From positions 1-64,000 of the forward strand of contig JAYWHT010000013.1 in the NCBI GenBank assembly GCA_043777595.1: 64,000 nucleotides of DNA. Reading direction: 5' to 3'. Each line of letters begins with the position of its first letter. Positions within the stretch are counted from its first letter, which is position 1. Of the stretch, positions 26,838-35,417 are shown one piece after another. Below the pieces are notes generated by a model. That model did no database searches and was not told where the DNA came from. It saw only the letters and a program-made list of their open reading frames with translations. The translations under genes were made by a program, and so were the position numbers. Origin of the DNA: JAYVJH01 sp043777595. GTDB lineage: Bacteria > Bacteroidota > Bacteroidia > Cytophagales > Spirosomataceae.

Positions 26838-26937
26838 GTAGAGATAGCTTGATATAAAGCACAAAAATAACACAAACTATTGAAAAAGAACGGTTGAGAA
26901 AATTTGATTTGGGAAATCATAAATTACTTGGTTTAGC

Positions 26938-27294
26938 TTATTTTCCTTGTAGTTTTTCAATAATGGTTCTCAAAGTGGCAATTTCCTCTTTCTGGTTAAC
27001 TATGATTTGTTCGTACAATTTCTCTTTTTCTAACGCACCATTGTTCACCACATAACCATTACCAGTTTTATTGTGCATGATATTGAAGACCAATTTTTCA
27101 TTAAAACTAACAAGGTCTTCAACCTGAATACCCAAAATTTCTGCAATTTTTTCCAATTTTTGATAGCTTACCTCTGACTCATTTCTTTCTATTTTTCCAA
27201 AACCCGATACAGTCATTTCAAGATGTTTCGCCATATACTCTTGGGTGAAATTCTTTAACTCCCGTAGAGTTTTAACTTTTGTGCCTATTTCCAT
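26938..27294 (-). CDS. XRE family helix-turn-helix protein
   Basis: 118 residues. An N-terminal XRE-type DNA-binding domain (VKTLRELKNFTQEYMAKHLEMTV, IERNESEVSYQKLEKIAEILGI) is followed by a C-terminal coiled coil (EKEKLYEQIIVNQKEEIATLRTIIEKLQ) likely for oligomerisation. It is divergent from the small exported gene at 27455; a promoter with both boxes lies just upstream. It may control the neighbouring AT-rich cluster or itself; the target is not visible. Confidence 0.9.
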   Translation of the reverse strand: MEIGTKVKTLRELKNFTQEYMAKHLEMTVSGFGKIERNESEVSYQKLEKIAEILGIQVEDLVSFNEKLVFNIMHNKTGNGYVVNNGALEKEKLYEQIIVNQKEEIATLRTIIEKLQGK

Positions 27295-27316
27295 CTGTTT
27301 CTAAAATTTATTTTAT

Positions 27317-27348
27317 CAAAGTTATAAATTAGTACTCACAGTATCAAA
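27317..27348 (-). promoter_or_regulatory. Bacteroidota-type promoter of the XRE gene
   Basis: On the minus strand TTTG (complement of 27345-27348), 20 bp, TAACTTTG (complement of 27317-27324), 23 bp before the start codon. Confidence 0.7.
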
Positions 27349-27376
27349 ATGAGCCTTATTTTTTTGTTGAAGGCTG

Positions 27377-27384
27377 TACTTTTG
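27377..27384 (+). promoter_or_regulatory. -7 promoter box, divergent from the XRE promoter
   Basis: TACTTTTG matches the -7 consensus and points to the exported gene at 27455. A properly spaced TTTG is absent, so regulation by an activator or a weak -33 would be needed. Confidence 0.4.
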
Positions 27385-27454
27385 TTGGTAGTTTTACTAT
27401 CGCCGACAACTAAAAAATAATCACAAATCAATTCAACCAATAAATATCAAAAAA

Positions 27455-27856
27455 ATGAAAAAAAGTATATTTATCGCAGCGTTTCTACTATGTGGCATAA
27501 CTGGGTTTGCCCAAAACTATTACCCTTCCAATAAACAAAGAAGTACTTCTAATAATTCGTATTCGGGTAGTAACCAGCCTTCAAGTACTCGTACTACTCA
27601 GGTAAACGGATATACCAGAAGGAATGGAACTTATGTTGAAGGTTATAATAGAACACAACAAAATACCACGAATACAGACAATTATTCTACTACTGGCAAC
27701 TCCAATCCATATACCCAACAGAACGGTACAAAAGCTGCAGATTATTCAAGAGCGGCCTCTAATTACGGACAAGGCAGAACTATTCAAACAGGCGAACGTG
27801 GTGGACAATATTACATCAATGACAGCGGTAGAAAAGTTTATGTGCCTAAACAATAA
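27455..27856 (+). CDS. small exported N/T/S-rich protein with GGQYYIN motif
   Basis: 133 residues with a signal peptide (MKKSIFIAAFLLCGITGFAQ). The mature part is dominated by N, S, T, Q and Y, and ends GERGGQYYINDSGRKVYVPK. That ending resembles the short basic adaptor-type motif (G-x-GG-x-YYIN-x-x-GxKxYV) found at the ends of many secreted or phage-linked proteins. No enzyme domain. Function unknown; an adhesive or surface role is only a guess. Confidence 0.75.
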   Translation: MKKSIFIAAFLLCGITGFAQNYYPSNKQRSTSNNSYSGSNQPSSTRTTQVNGYTRRNGTYVEGYNRTQQNTTNTDNYSTTGNSNPYTQQNGTKAADYSRAASNYGQGRTIQTGERGGQYYINDSGRKVYVPKQ

Positions 27857-27941
27857 TTGATTAAGAAAATACCATTCTATAAGTATTTCATAGGGCAATT
27901 TCGTTCAAAGATAAAAAGTGCAAACCTCAAAATATACAAAA

Positions 27942-28334
27942 ATGTCATTTAATACAGGCGACTATTTCCTTTTTCAAGGATATAGCATAGGCGAAAATAA
28001 ACTACAATTTGATAATGAATTAGTGAGGTTTGTATGTGTAAATAATACACACCCCACAACTTTTTCATTATTAGTGATTGCCAGCAATGAAGAAATTGAT
28101 GTAGCCAACTGCACTGGAAAAGACGTATTACTAACGGAAAAGCACTGTTCACTATCCGGTATCCAACGCAATCTTCCAGGAGAAACTGTAAAAGGCTCTC
28201 TTGATACTACGCTTTTGATTGAACATTCACTAAGTAGTGATGATGTCTATGTAAATCCTTTTTTGCAGCAAGACAAAATCAGAAAAATGGGTCAAAAAGA
28301 AAAAGATAGGATTGTGTTAGAAGGATTAAGTTAA
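27942..28334 (+). CDS. hypothetical cytoplasmic protein
   Basis: 130 residues from the ATG at 27942 (MSFNTGDYFLF); an upstream GTG would add eight residues. No signal peptide. The sequence mixes short strands and a charged C-terminus (FLQQDKIRKMGQKEKDRIVLEGLS). No family recognised. It lies in the AT-rich cluster 85 bp after the previous gene, in the same direction. Confidence 0.6.
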   Translation: MSFNTGDYFLFQGYSIGENKLQFDNELVRFVCVNNTHPTTFSLLVIASNEEIDVANCTGKDVLLTEKHCSLSGIQRNLPGETVKGSLDTTLLIEHSLSSDDVYVNPFLQQDKIRKMGQKEKDRIVLEGLS

Positions 28335-28434
28335 CACTTTTTTCGACCTCGCTCTCAAAATATTCGAGTTTCCAACACAGATAGAAAATATTAAAGTACC
28401 ACTCCAACTATTTTTTAACATAAATACAAAAACA

Positions 28435-28827
28435 ATGAAGAATATAATACTCTTTTGCTTGCTACTTATCGGAGGTATAAGCCAAGCTAATGCTCAGATA
28501 AGCTACAGGTCGAAAGTAATAAAAGGCAGTGATTACGTTGAGCCTTATGACAAAAATGTTGTTCGTCAAGCAATGCAGTACAAACAACAAATTTATAATA
28601 ACAACTTATCTAAAGTTGCAAATATGGTAAAACGTATAAACACTCAGCTTTTAGATCTTTACAAAGTAAATCCTAATGAGGCACTAATTGTAAGTGAAAA
28701 ATTTAAAGCACTTCTTGATTTTATCAATCGAAAAAAGTTTGATTATTCCGATGATTATTCGTTTGGGTCTGTGATGAAATCATTAAATGATTGTATGGAT
28801 GATGTATTAAGTCGTTACGATAAATAA
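28435..28827 (+). CDS. small exported hypothetical protein
   Basis: 130 residues with a clear signal peptide (MKNIILFCLLLIGGISQANAQ). The mature part is helical (VVRQAMQYKQQIYNNNLSKV, VNPNEALIVSEKFKALLDFI). No domain recognised. AT-rich codon use like its neighbours. The chain of exported small genes here suggests a surface or periplasmic function, not further resolved. Confidence 0.68.
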   Translation: MKNIILFCLLLIGGISQANAQISYRSKVIKGSDYVEPYDKNVVRQAMQYKQQIYNNNLSKVANMVKRINTQLLDLYKVNPNEALIVSEKFKALLDFINRKKFDYSDDYSFGSVMKSLNDCMDDVLSRYDK

Positions 28828-28956
28828 TGTGAATTTTAAAAGTCTTTAAAGCTGATAATCAAGACAATATAAAAAATGTATTCGATATAGCATTTTAGAG
28901 AGGTATAACTGATGTACCCATTTTTTTATATTGTCACTAGACTCTAAACCAAATTT

Positions 28957-29385
28957 ATGATACTTAAATTAACTCCTTTTTATGACGACCCTTTATTTTA
29001 TATTGGCCTCGGAGTTTTACCGATTGCGATATACATAGTTAGTATGCTTATGGGTTTTTATTATGCAATAATAGCCAAAATTACTAACAAACGCATCAAT
29101 ATAAAAAGAGCTTTTTCTGCACCTACTGAAATGGCTAATCCTGATACTTTAGAAATTTTGGTAGAAAAATTAAAAGATGATTTCAATTTTATTTCCGCAC
29201 CAATTAGAAATATCGTTCTAAGTGAAACAAACAGAGATAAAGTAAAAAGTATCATTAGTGCTATTACAAAAGATAAAACACTTGATAAAATAACTAAATT
29301 AAAAGATATTGAAGCATTAAGAAAATCTGAAATTCTGAACGAAATGGAATTTAAAGAATTAAAAAATGAAATTTTAAATAGATAG
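28957..29385 (+). CDS. membrane protein with SHOCT-like C-terminus
   Basis: 142 residues. A hydrophobic segment near 13-36 (YIGLGVLPIAIYIVSMLMGF) would anchor it; the rest is charged and ends LKDIEALRKSEILNEMEFKELKNEILN, matching the short SHOCT pattern (L-x-x-L-x-x-x-GxI-T-x-x-EF-x-x-K-x-x-L) of two helices used in oligomerisation. The middle is unassigned. Same direction as the other small genes. Confidence 0.65.
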   Translation: MILKLTPFYDDPLFYIGLGVLPIAIYIVSMLMGFYYAIIAKITNKRINIKRAFSAPTEMANPDTLEILVEKLKDDFNFISAPIRNIVLSETNRDKVKSIISAITKDKTLDKITKLKDIEALRKSEILNEMEFKELKNEILNR

Positions 29386-29804
29386 TCAGTGGCCTGAATC
29401 TTCACAGGCCTGCGGTTAAACCCGTACAATAAAGAGTCGTTTTTAACGGTATTTTATCAACAGAAATATCCTACTGCTTTACCCTGTCGTCGGGTATTTT
29501 CACCCAACAATTTAATCCTGTGCCTGTTTCCATAAATTTGAAGGACAAGGCAAGGTTGAGGAAACGCATTATCAAGCATACTTTTGAGATTTGTTAACAG
29601 ACCAACTGACTTTCGGGTGGAAACACCCGAAAGCACTAATAATTACAAAATTTGCAAATATAAAACTGCAAAGTGCAACATTACAACAAACCACCACGGT
29701 AAAGGATCACCATCACCTACAATGCTCGGTCGAAATTTACTGAGAATCAACTTCAATATTTAAAGAGAGTACAGTGACCATTTATAAAACAGGCCAATAC
29801 TTAT
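29386..29804. other. intergenic region with a hairpin
   Basis: No gene is supported over these 419 bp. A perfect 10-bp-arm hairpin (CTTTCGGGTG, GAAA loop, CACCCGAAAG) lies at 29610-29633, without a T run. An earlier CGGGT/ACCC-type pair lies near 29486-29500. No promoter was found before the gene at 29805. Confidence 0.5.
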
Positions 29805-30272
29805 ATGAAAAAAAGTTTATTTATTCTTTTTCAAGTTTTTACAGTGCTAACATCATTTGCCCAAACTCAAATTAAAGTTACAACATCTAACCTCAATTTA
29901 AGGTCTTCGCCGACAGTATATGGAAATATAGAGGCTATTATTCCACGAGGGACAAATTTGAATATTGGCTACACAGGCGATTCGGAATGGGCTTTAGTCA
30001 ATTACAATGGTATAAATGGTTATGTATCGGCAAGGTATATTAAAATACCTACAAGCAAATATGAAAACAATAAATATCGCAATGGTCATTCGACAAATTC
30101 ATCTATAATAAAGTACTACAAAAATTCTGCTGGCGAAATGGTACAATCACCAACTTACTATAATACAACACCGGCGAGTGCAACAGCCTTATGTAGGGAT
30201 GGAACTTACAGCTTCAGTAGAAGTAGTAGAGGCACATGTTCTCATCATGGTGGCGTTGCAAAGTGGTTGTAA
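29805..30272 (+). CDS. exported SH3b and DUF3761-type protein
   Basis: 155 residues with a signal peptide (to about TSFAQ), an SH3b domain (VTTSNLNLRSSPTVYGNIEA, GDSEWALVNYNGINGYVSARYI) and a C-terminal DUF3761-like tail (ALCRDGTYSFSRSSRGTCSHHGG). SH3b domains often bind peptidoglycan or peptide stems; the tail is common in small secreted bacterial and phage proteins. It closes the AT-rich cluster. The repeat region at 30340-30500 follows. Confidence 0.8.
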   Translation: MKKSLFILFQVFTVLTSFAQTQIKVTTSNLNLRSSPTVYGNIEAIIPRGTNLNIGYTGDSEWALVNYNGINGYVSARYIKIPTSKYENNKYRNGHSTNSSIIKYYKNSAGEMVQSPTYYNTTPASATALCRDGTYSFSRSSRGTCSHHGGVAKWL

Positions 30273-30358
30273 TAACCCAACAAACCGTTGAGGGTTGTTC
30301 GTAACAACGCCCACACAATAAAGATTCTAATCCGTTGGTCTGTGTCTTCAGTACCCTC

Positions 30359-30490
30359 GCAGTCGCTCGGCTCTGTCGAGTGAAATTTATTGGTAGCCCT
30401 CTGGGCGGTTTTGAACCCATTATGCCGCCCAGAACGGTACGCCGCAGCGGGGTTACTGATAATCGTTACTCGACAGAGCCGAGCAACTGC
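30359..30490. repeat. nested inverted repeat (GCTCGGCTCTG family)
   Basis: Arms of 23 bp (30359-30381 and 30468-30490) match at 22 positions with the core GCTCGGCTCTGTCGAGT. Between them a second inverted pair, CTGGGCGG (30401-30408) and CCGCCCAG (30425-30432), makes a cruciform. A partial copy lies at 20738-20790. Confidence 0.8.
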
Positions 30491-30536
30491 AAGAGAACAT
30501 TGCCCAGAAATGCCATGGAAGGGCATCATCCTATTA

Positions 30537-30569
30537 TTTGTAGTAAAACAAGGGGGTGCGATACTTTTG
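30537..30569 (+). promoter_or_regulatory. Bacteroidota-type promoter of the PQQ dehydrogenase gene
   Basis: TTTG (30537-30540), 21 bp, TACTTTTG (30562-30569), ending 23 bp before the ATG at 30593. This supports that ATG over upstream in-frame starts. Confidence 0.7.
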
Positions 30570-30592
30570 ATTCTGATAACCTTTTGATATTC

Positions 30593-32707
30593 ATGAACAA
30601 AAAACTAACCCTCACTCTCAGTTTAATTACGATAGTTTTAATGGCAGCCAACTGGCCGCTTGACGACCCAAAAATACCAGCCAACGACTGGCCCGACTAT
30701 CTGGGAGGTTTAGACCGTAACCATTACTCGGCCTTAACTCAAATCAATGCCGAAAATGTCAAAAACTTACAAGTCGCTTGGACGTATTCTGCACCAGACA
30801 CAGGCCAGATGCAAGCCAATCCGTTGGTGATTGATGGCGTTTTGTATGGCGTAACGGCAGGTGTGCGGGCTTTTGCGCTCAATGCCGCCACAGGCAAAGA
30901 ACTCTGGCAGTTTGGCGATAAACTCAACGCTTGGCACAGCACCAGCCGAGGCGTAGCCTACTGGACAGACGGTAAAGAGGCTCGGATTTTACACACCATC
31001 GGCTCGTTTCTGTATGCCATCGATGCCAAAACAGGCAAAGCCATTGAAACTTTTGGTGATGGTGGCAAAATAGACTTGCACACAGGCTTGCCCGATATTG
31101 CCCAAAATAAATTTATTATTTCAAATACCCCAGGTACTGTTTTTGAAAACCTAATCGTCATGCCTGTTCGGCTGTCAGAAGGGTCTGATGCTGCCCCGGG
31201 CGACATTCGGGCTTTTGATGTCAGGACTGGACAATTAGCTTGGACGTTTCATACTATCCCCTACCCTACTGAATTGGGTTACAATACTTTTCCGAAAAAT
31301 GCTTATAAAAATACTGAAATTGGAGCGGCTAACAACTGGGCAGGTATGGCCGTAGATGCCAAACGGGGTATAGTTTATGTACCAACTGGCTCGGCAGCCT
31401 ATGATTTTTATGGCGGCAATCGCAAAGGTCAAAATCTGTTTTCGGACTGCCTTTTGGCACTTGATGCCCGCACAGGCAAACGGCTATGGCACTACCAAAC
31501 GACCCATCATGATATGTGGGACCGAGACCACCCTGCCCCTCCCAACCTCATAACGCTCAAACACAACGGCAAAATGGTTGATGCCGTGGCGCAAGTAACC
31601 AAACAGGGCTATGTATTTGTTTTTGACAGAGTTACGGGTAAACCACTTTTTCCAATTAAAGAAACCTCTGCCCCAAAGTCTGACCTTGACGGTGAGCAAT
31701 CGTGGCCTACTCAACCTGTACCAACCAAACCATCGCCCATCGCTCGGCAGGCGTATCAACTGACAGAAAAAGACATTAGCCCTTACGCCGAAAATCGAGA
31801 CGAACTTGTTGAACGTTTTAGAGCATACAAAAAAGGACTATTCGATGCACCCAGCAAAGAGGGTACAATTATACTACCCGGCTATGACGGTGGCCCAGAG
31901 TGGGGAGGTGCAGCGGTTGATAAAGAAGGCATTATGTATGTAAATTGCAACGAAATGCCGTGGATATTGACCATGAAACCTACACCCAAACAAGACGAAC
32001 TCGCCAACTTGCCCGCAGGCGAACGAACATACACAACGCTCTGCACAAGTTGCCACGGCCCCGACCGCAAAGGCAACGCCAAAAGTGGGTATCCGTCATT
32101 AGTGGACATTGGCCAAAAACGCAATAAAAATTTTACGACCGACATCATTAGTAAAGGCAAAGGCATGATGCCGGGCTTCCCGACCATTAGCACAGCAGAC
32201 AAACAGGCTTTGGTGGCGTTTTTGTATGGCGAAGAAAAGAAAGAGGTAAGTGCCTTAAAATCAACCACAAAGCCATTGAGTTTACCTTATTTGAGTACTG
32301 GTTATCATAAGTTTTTGGATAATAAAGGATTACCCGCCATCTCGCCACCCTGGGGAACGCTCAACGCCATCGACCTAAATACGGGCGAATATTTGTGGAA
32401 GATACCCTTTGGTGAGGAAGAAAAACTAAAAGACAAAGGTATAACTAACACAGGCACCGAAAACTACGGCGGGCCAGTCGTTACAGCCAGCGGCCTGTTG
32501 TTTATTGCAGCCACAAAAGATGGAAAGTTCAGGGCTTTCGACAAAAAAACAGGGAAACTATTATGGGAAACCCTACTCCCAGCCGCCGCCTTTGCTACGC
32601 CCAGCACCTATGCTGTCAATGGCAAACAGTACGTTGTTGTGGCTTGTGGGGGTACAAAATTAGGCACAAAGCGAGGTAATCAATTTGTGGCTTTTGCACT
32701 GCCGTAG
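30593..32707 (+). CDS. PQQ-dependent dehydrogenase with inserted c-type cytochrome domain
   Basis: 704 residues from the ATG at 30593. A hydrophobic N-terminus is followed by an eight-bladed PQQ propeller with W-docking repeats (AATGKELWQFG, ARTGKRLWHYQTTHHDMWD, NTGEYLWKIPFG). Between blades a cytochrome c module is inserted, with heme motif CTSCHGPDRKG and distal methionine candidate in GKGMMPGFP. Such quinoproteins oxidise alcohols or sugars (glucose-type) in the periplasm and pass electrons through the heme. The substrate is unassigned. Confidence 0.9.
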   Translation: MNKKLTLTLSLITIVLMAANWPLDDPKIPANDWPDYLGGLDRNHYSALTQINAENVKNLQVAWTYSAPDTGQMQANPLVIDGVLYGVTAGVRAFALNAATGKELWQFGDKLNAWHSTSRGVAYWTDGKEARILHTIGSFLYAIDAKTGKAIETFGDGGKIDLHTGLPDIAQNKFIISNTPGTVFENLIVMPVRLSEGSDAAPGDIRAFDVRTGQLAWTFHTIPYPTELGYNTFPKNAYKNTEIGAANNWAGMAVDAKRGIVYVPTGSAAYDFYGGNRKGQNLFSDCLLALDARTGKRLWHYQTTHHDMWDRDHPAPPNLITLKHNGKMVDAVAQVTKQGYVFVFDRVTGKPLFPIKETSAPKSDLDGEQSWPTQPVPTKPSPIARQAYQLTEKDISPYAENRDELVERFRAYKKGLFDAPSKEGTIILPGYDGGPEWGGAAVDKEGIMYVNCNEMPWILTMKPTPKQDELANLPAGERTYTTLCTSCHGPDRKGNAKSGYPSLVDIGQKRNKNFTTDIISKGKGMMPGFPTISTADKQALVAFLYGEEKKEVSALKSTTKPLSLPYLSTGYHKFLDNKGLPAISPPWGTLNAIDLNTGEYLWKIPFGEEEKLKDKGITNTGTENYGGPVVTASGLLFIAATKDGKFRAFDKKTGKLLWETLLPAAAFATPSTYAVNGKQYVVVACGGTKLGTKRGNQFVAFALP

Positions 32708-32842
32708 GTAATTTTTGCGTAGGTCTATTTTTTGCACCACAAAAGCAACAAAAGACCACAAAAGGTTGAAAAAACAGGGAACGTTGTGTGAACTTTTGTA
32801 GGTTTTGTGGTATAAAAAAAAATCAAAAATTATTAGCGAACC

Positions 32843-33508
32843 TTATTTTTTAATCTGTTTCTTAAAAACCCAAATTACACCCAAAACCGAAACCAAAAGT
32901 AAGGCCATTATCACAATGCGGCTTACTATATTTTCGTTTGGGTTGCCAATCAGCGTTCTGATATTTTGGGCTTCGTAGCCTACCCAAATGGCAAGCAGTG
33001 TACGTGGAACCATTCCACAAAAACCACCTATCAGAATATTACTAAGGCGCAAGCCAGCTACTGCAAACAGTACATTGGTAAGTGCAAAGGGCAATACGGG
33101 CGATAGTTTGGTAAAAAAAACGAAATTGAATTGATTGGTCTGAATTTTATCAAAAAAAGATTTGGTGCGTGGATATGTTATAAAAAAGTCTTGAATAACC
33201 TGTCTATCAAATAGTTGTACGGCCAAATATACCGACGTAATGGCCAATAAATTCATCAAAACAAGCGGTAGTATGGCCGTCCAGCCCAAAAAATACCCAA
33301 ACACAAACGCCAGCAACGTGGGCGGAGTAATGGCAATGGCAGACAAAATAGTCAATATGAGCGTAGCCCAGACCCAATCGATAGTCTGAAATTGCTGAAT
33401 CGTTTTTTCGTTATTAATGAGCCACGCCCCCAATACAGAGCTACCAACAGCGGGCGAAATGGCAAGATAGACCGTCAAAAAGCCACCCCATGTAAGTTGT
33501 TTTTTCAA
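32843..33508 (-). CDS. TVP38/TMEM64 family membrane protein
   Basis: 221 residues with about five membrane segments and the SNARE-associated/VTT pattern (LLAFVFGYFLGWTAILPLVLMN, KLSPVLPFALTNVLFAVAGLR, FCGMVPRTLL). Bacterial DedA/TVP38 relatives have been linked to lipid scrambling and envelope homeostasis. Its start overlaps the end of the upstream trpD2-like gene by 4 bp, so it is the last gene of the gldH operon. Confidence 0.88.
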   Translation of the reverse strand: MKKQLTWGGFLTVYLAISPAVGSSVLGAWLINNEKTIQQFQTIDWVWATLILTILSAIAITPPTLLAFVFGYFLGWTAILPLVLMNLLAITSVYLAVQLFDRQVIQDFFITYPRTKSFFDKIQTNQFNFVFFTKLSPVLPFALTNVLFAVAGLRLSNILIGGFCGMVPRTLLAIWVGYEAQNIRTLIGNPNENIVSRIVIMALLLVSVLGVIWVFKKQIKK

Positions 33509-34782
33509 TACCCTATTTGGCTTTCAACCCAATCTAATCCTTTGATATACAATACCTTAGCAAAGTTAATTTGGTTGTCAAAGGCTGTATTTTCAGTTTT
33601 GTTTTCTTTCAAATATGCCTGAATCAATTTAGCATTTTGCTCTACTGTCAGGTCGTCGATTTGCTCGTCAGTTTCTGTTTTGAATATCTGGAAAGCAGTA
33701 AAATTACCATCAATTCGAGTAAACGATAGCTGGTTATCTTGGTTTCGGGCGGCACAAAGCAAGCCCGACTCTCGGCTTGTTGAGGGTGCAAGGCTGCCTT
33801 CCAAGCCCCGTTTGAGTACCAACACGCCATCAAAGCCCGCCATGAGGGCGAGTTCGGCCATTTTCATTTGGTAGGTAATATGAAAAACAGACGTAACCAA
33901 AATACGTGCGCCACAAGGATTCAATACTTTTTCGAGAGTAGCCAAAAATGGCCGTTTGATGATAGTTCGCCGCCGTTCTACCCAGTTATCAAGCTGTGGC
34001 GAGAGGGCTTTTTGGTCGAGAACCCAGCCGAAAGTTGGTTTTTTTTCGAGCAATTCATGGTTATTTTGCAGTAGCCAGCTTCCCAAATACAAATACAAAT
34101 CATAGGCATTGAGACCATATTTAGGGCCAGAGGTACGCCCCACGCTCGATACAGCATTGTAGTTGCGGTCTTGAAAAAACTGTGCTACCAACGGCGTAAT
34201 CAAGTACGAATGAACAACCCCATCGAAAGGCTCAGATAGCTGAACGATAGGTAACTTGGTTTTTACAAATCTCTGAAAACCAGGCGTATAACATTTGCAG
34301 GCGGCATCGTGTAAGCCTTTATATTCGTCGTTGGTTTCGTACCGTACCCTAAGAATAGACGTAGCCAAGCCCCTAAAAACATCACCTGTACGATGAGTAT
34401 AAAGCAAAAAATGGCCTAATTGCTCGGCTTCGCTCACTTGCAGACTTTGGCCAGAAAGTAGTTTAACCCCAATCGGAAACAGTTGAGCGGGTAACTCTGG
34501 ACAAAGTTTATTTAACAAAAAAACAGGATTCGTAAATGCCCCTTTGCCCAAATAATGTTCAAGTCTAATTTCAGTTTCGGTAGGCCCTTTTATCATCAAT
34601 GCACCAAACAATACGCCTTTTTGGAGTTCATTGGCCTGACCCGATGCCAGCTCTGTGAGGCAGTCATCAACGAGTTGGTCTGTTAGCGACTTGCTGCCAT
34701 GCTTACCAATGCCCACAACTTTGATGGCCTGAGCCAGTGCGCTGTCGGTTTGGTATTTGAGGGCAATGGAGGTGCTGGTCAC
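33505..34782 (-). CDS. TrpD2-like (anthranilate phosphoribosyltransferase family) protein
   Basis: 425 residues with the family helical N-domain (SLTDQLVDDCLTELASGQ, QKGVLFGALMIKG) and a phosphoribosyltransferase-like core. The VGRTSGPKYGLNAYDL and LMAGFDGVLVLKRGLEGS segments correspond to the TrpD/YbiB fold. YbiB-type proteins bind DNA and lack anthranilate activity; no trp genes are close, favouring that class. It lies 3 bp from the LON-type gene and overlaps the TVP38 gene, in one operon with gldH. Confidence 0.8.
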   Translation of the reverse strand: MTSTSIALKYQTDSALAQAIKVVGIGKHGSKSLTDQLVDDCLTELASGQANELQKGVLFGALMIKGPTETEIRLEHYLGKGAFTNPVFLLNKLCPELPAQLFPIGVKLLSGQSLQVSEAEQLGHFLLYTHRTGDVFRGLATSILRVRYETNDEYKGLHDAACKCYTPGFQRFVKTKLPIVQLSEPFDGVVHSYLITPLVAQFFQDRNYNAVSSVGRTSGPKYGLNAYDLYLYLGSWLLQNNHELLEKKPTFGWVLDQKALSPQLDNWVERRRTIIKRPFLATLEKVLNPCGARILVTSVFHITYQMKMAELALMAGFDGVLVLKRGLEGSLAPSTSRESGLLCAARNQDNQLSFTRIDGNFTAFQIFKTETDEQIDDLTVEQNAKLIQAYLKENKTENTAFDNQINFAKVLYIKGLDWVESQIGY

Positions 34783-34785
34783 AGA

Positions 34786-35415
34786 TTATAAATTGAGAGG
34801 ATCAAGGTTTTTGAAGTGGCCATTGAGCTTGATACGCTCTTTGGCGCGGTCCATTTCGGTCATCACTGGTATAACTTTATTCAAATGTTTTAGTATAAAC
34901 CTCTGTCGCTCAGTTTCTTCATACATTTGCAACAGCTTGTATTCATCTTCCATCAATAATCCAATTTTGTGAGCAATCTGATACGAAAAATAAGGCTCGT
35001 AAGTATCAAACTTGATTTTGGACTGGAGTAAAATTTGTAATAATTCTAATTGTTTCATCAGTTCAGGAATAACGCCAAACTCTGGCTCTATCACTTTTTG
35101 GTAGGCAATTTTACCACCCGAGTATAGCTTACCCACCACGGGGTTCTCAAAAGTTACAATCTTGAACACTCGCAAAGCCTTTGTCTTAATATCCATTTGG
35201 CCATCTTCATATCGTTTTGAGAGTTCTACTATCTGTACTTCCGTACCTAATCCAGGTAGTTTATTGTTTATAAAAGCAGGAATACCAAAGGTTTTACCCG
35301 TCTCCAAACATTCATTTACAAGCTGCCGATAGCGTGGCTCAAAGATATGCAAGTTGAGGCTTTCGTTTGGATAAACGATAAGATTAAGCGGAAAAAATGA
35401 AATAAATGTTTCCAT
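34786..35415 (-). CDS. LON substrate-binding domain protein
   Basis: 209 residues consisting of the LON N-terminal (substrate-binding) domain alone: FPLNLIVYPNESLNLHIFEPRYRQLVNECLETGKTFGI and the strand-rich remainder, then a helical C-terminus. There is no protease or AAA domain. Stand-alone forms occur widely and have no settled function. It is 2 bp downstream of gldH and 3 bp before the next gene. Confidence 0.9.
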   Translation of the reverse strand: METFISFFPLNLIVYPNESLNLHIFEPRYRQLVNECLETGKTFGIPAFINNKLPGLGTEVQIVELSKRYEDGQMDIKTKALRVFKIVTFENPVVGKLYSGGKIAYQKVIEPEFGVIPELMKQLELLQILLQSKIKFDTYEPYFSYQIAHKIGLLMEDEYKLLQMYEETERQRFILKHLNKVIPVMTEMDRAKERIKLNGHFKNLDPLNL

Positions 35416-35417
35416 GG

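Noticed and set aside
30335..30592. Long N-terminal extension of the PQQ dehydrogenase frame
   Set aside because: It reads through the nested inverted repeat and the promoter; the ATG at 30593 is placed right after the promoter.
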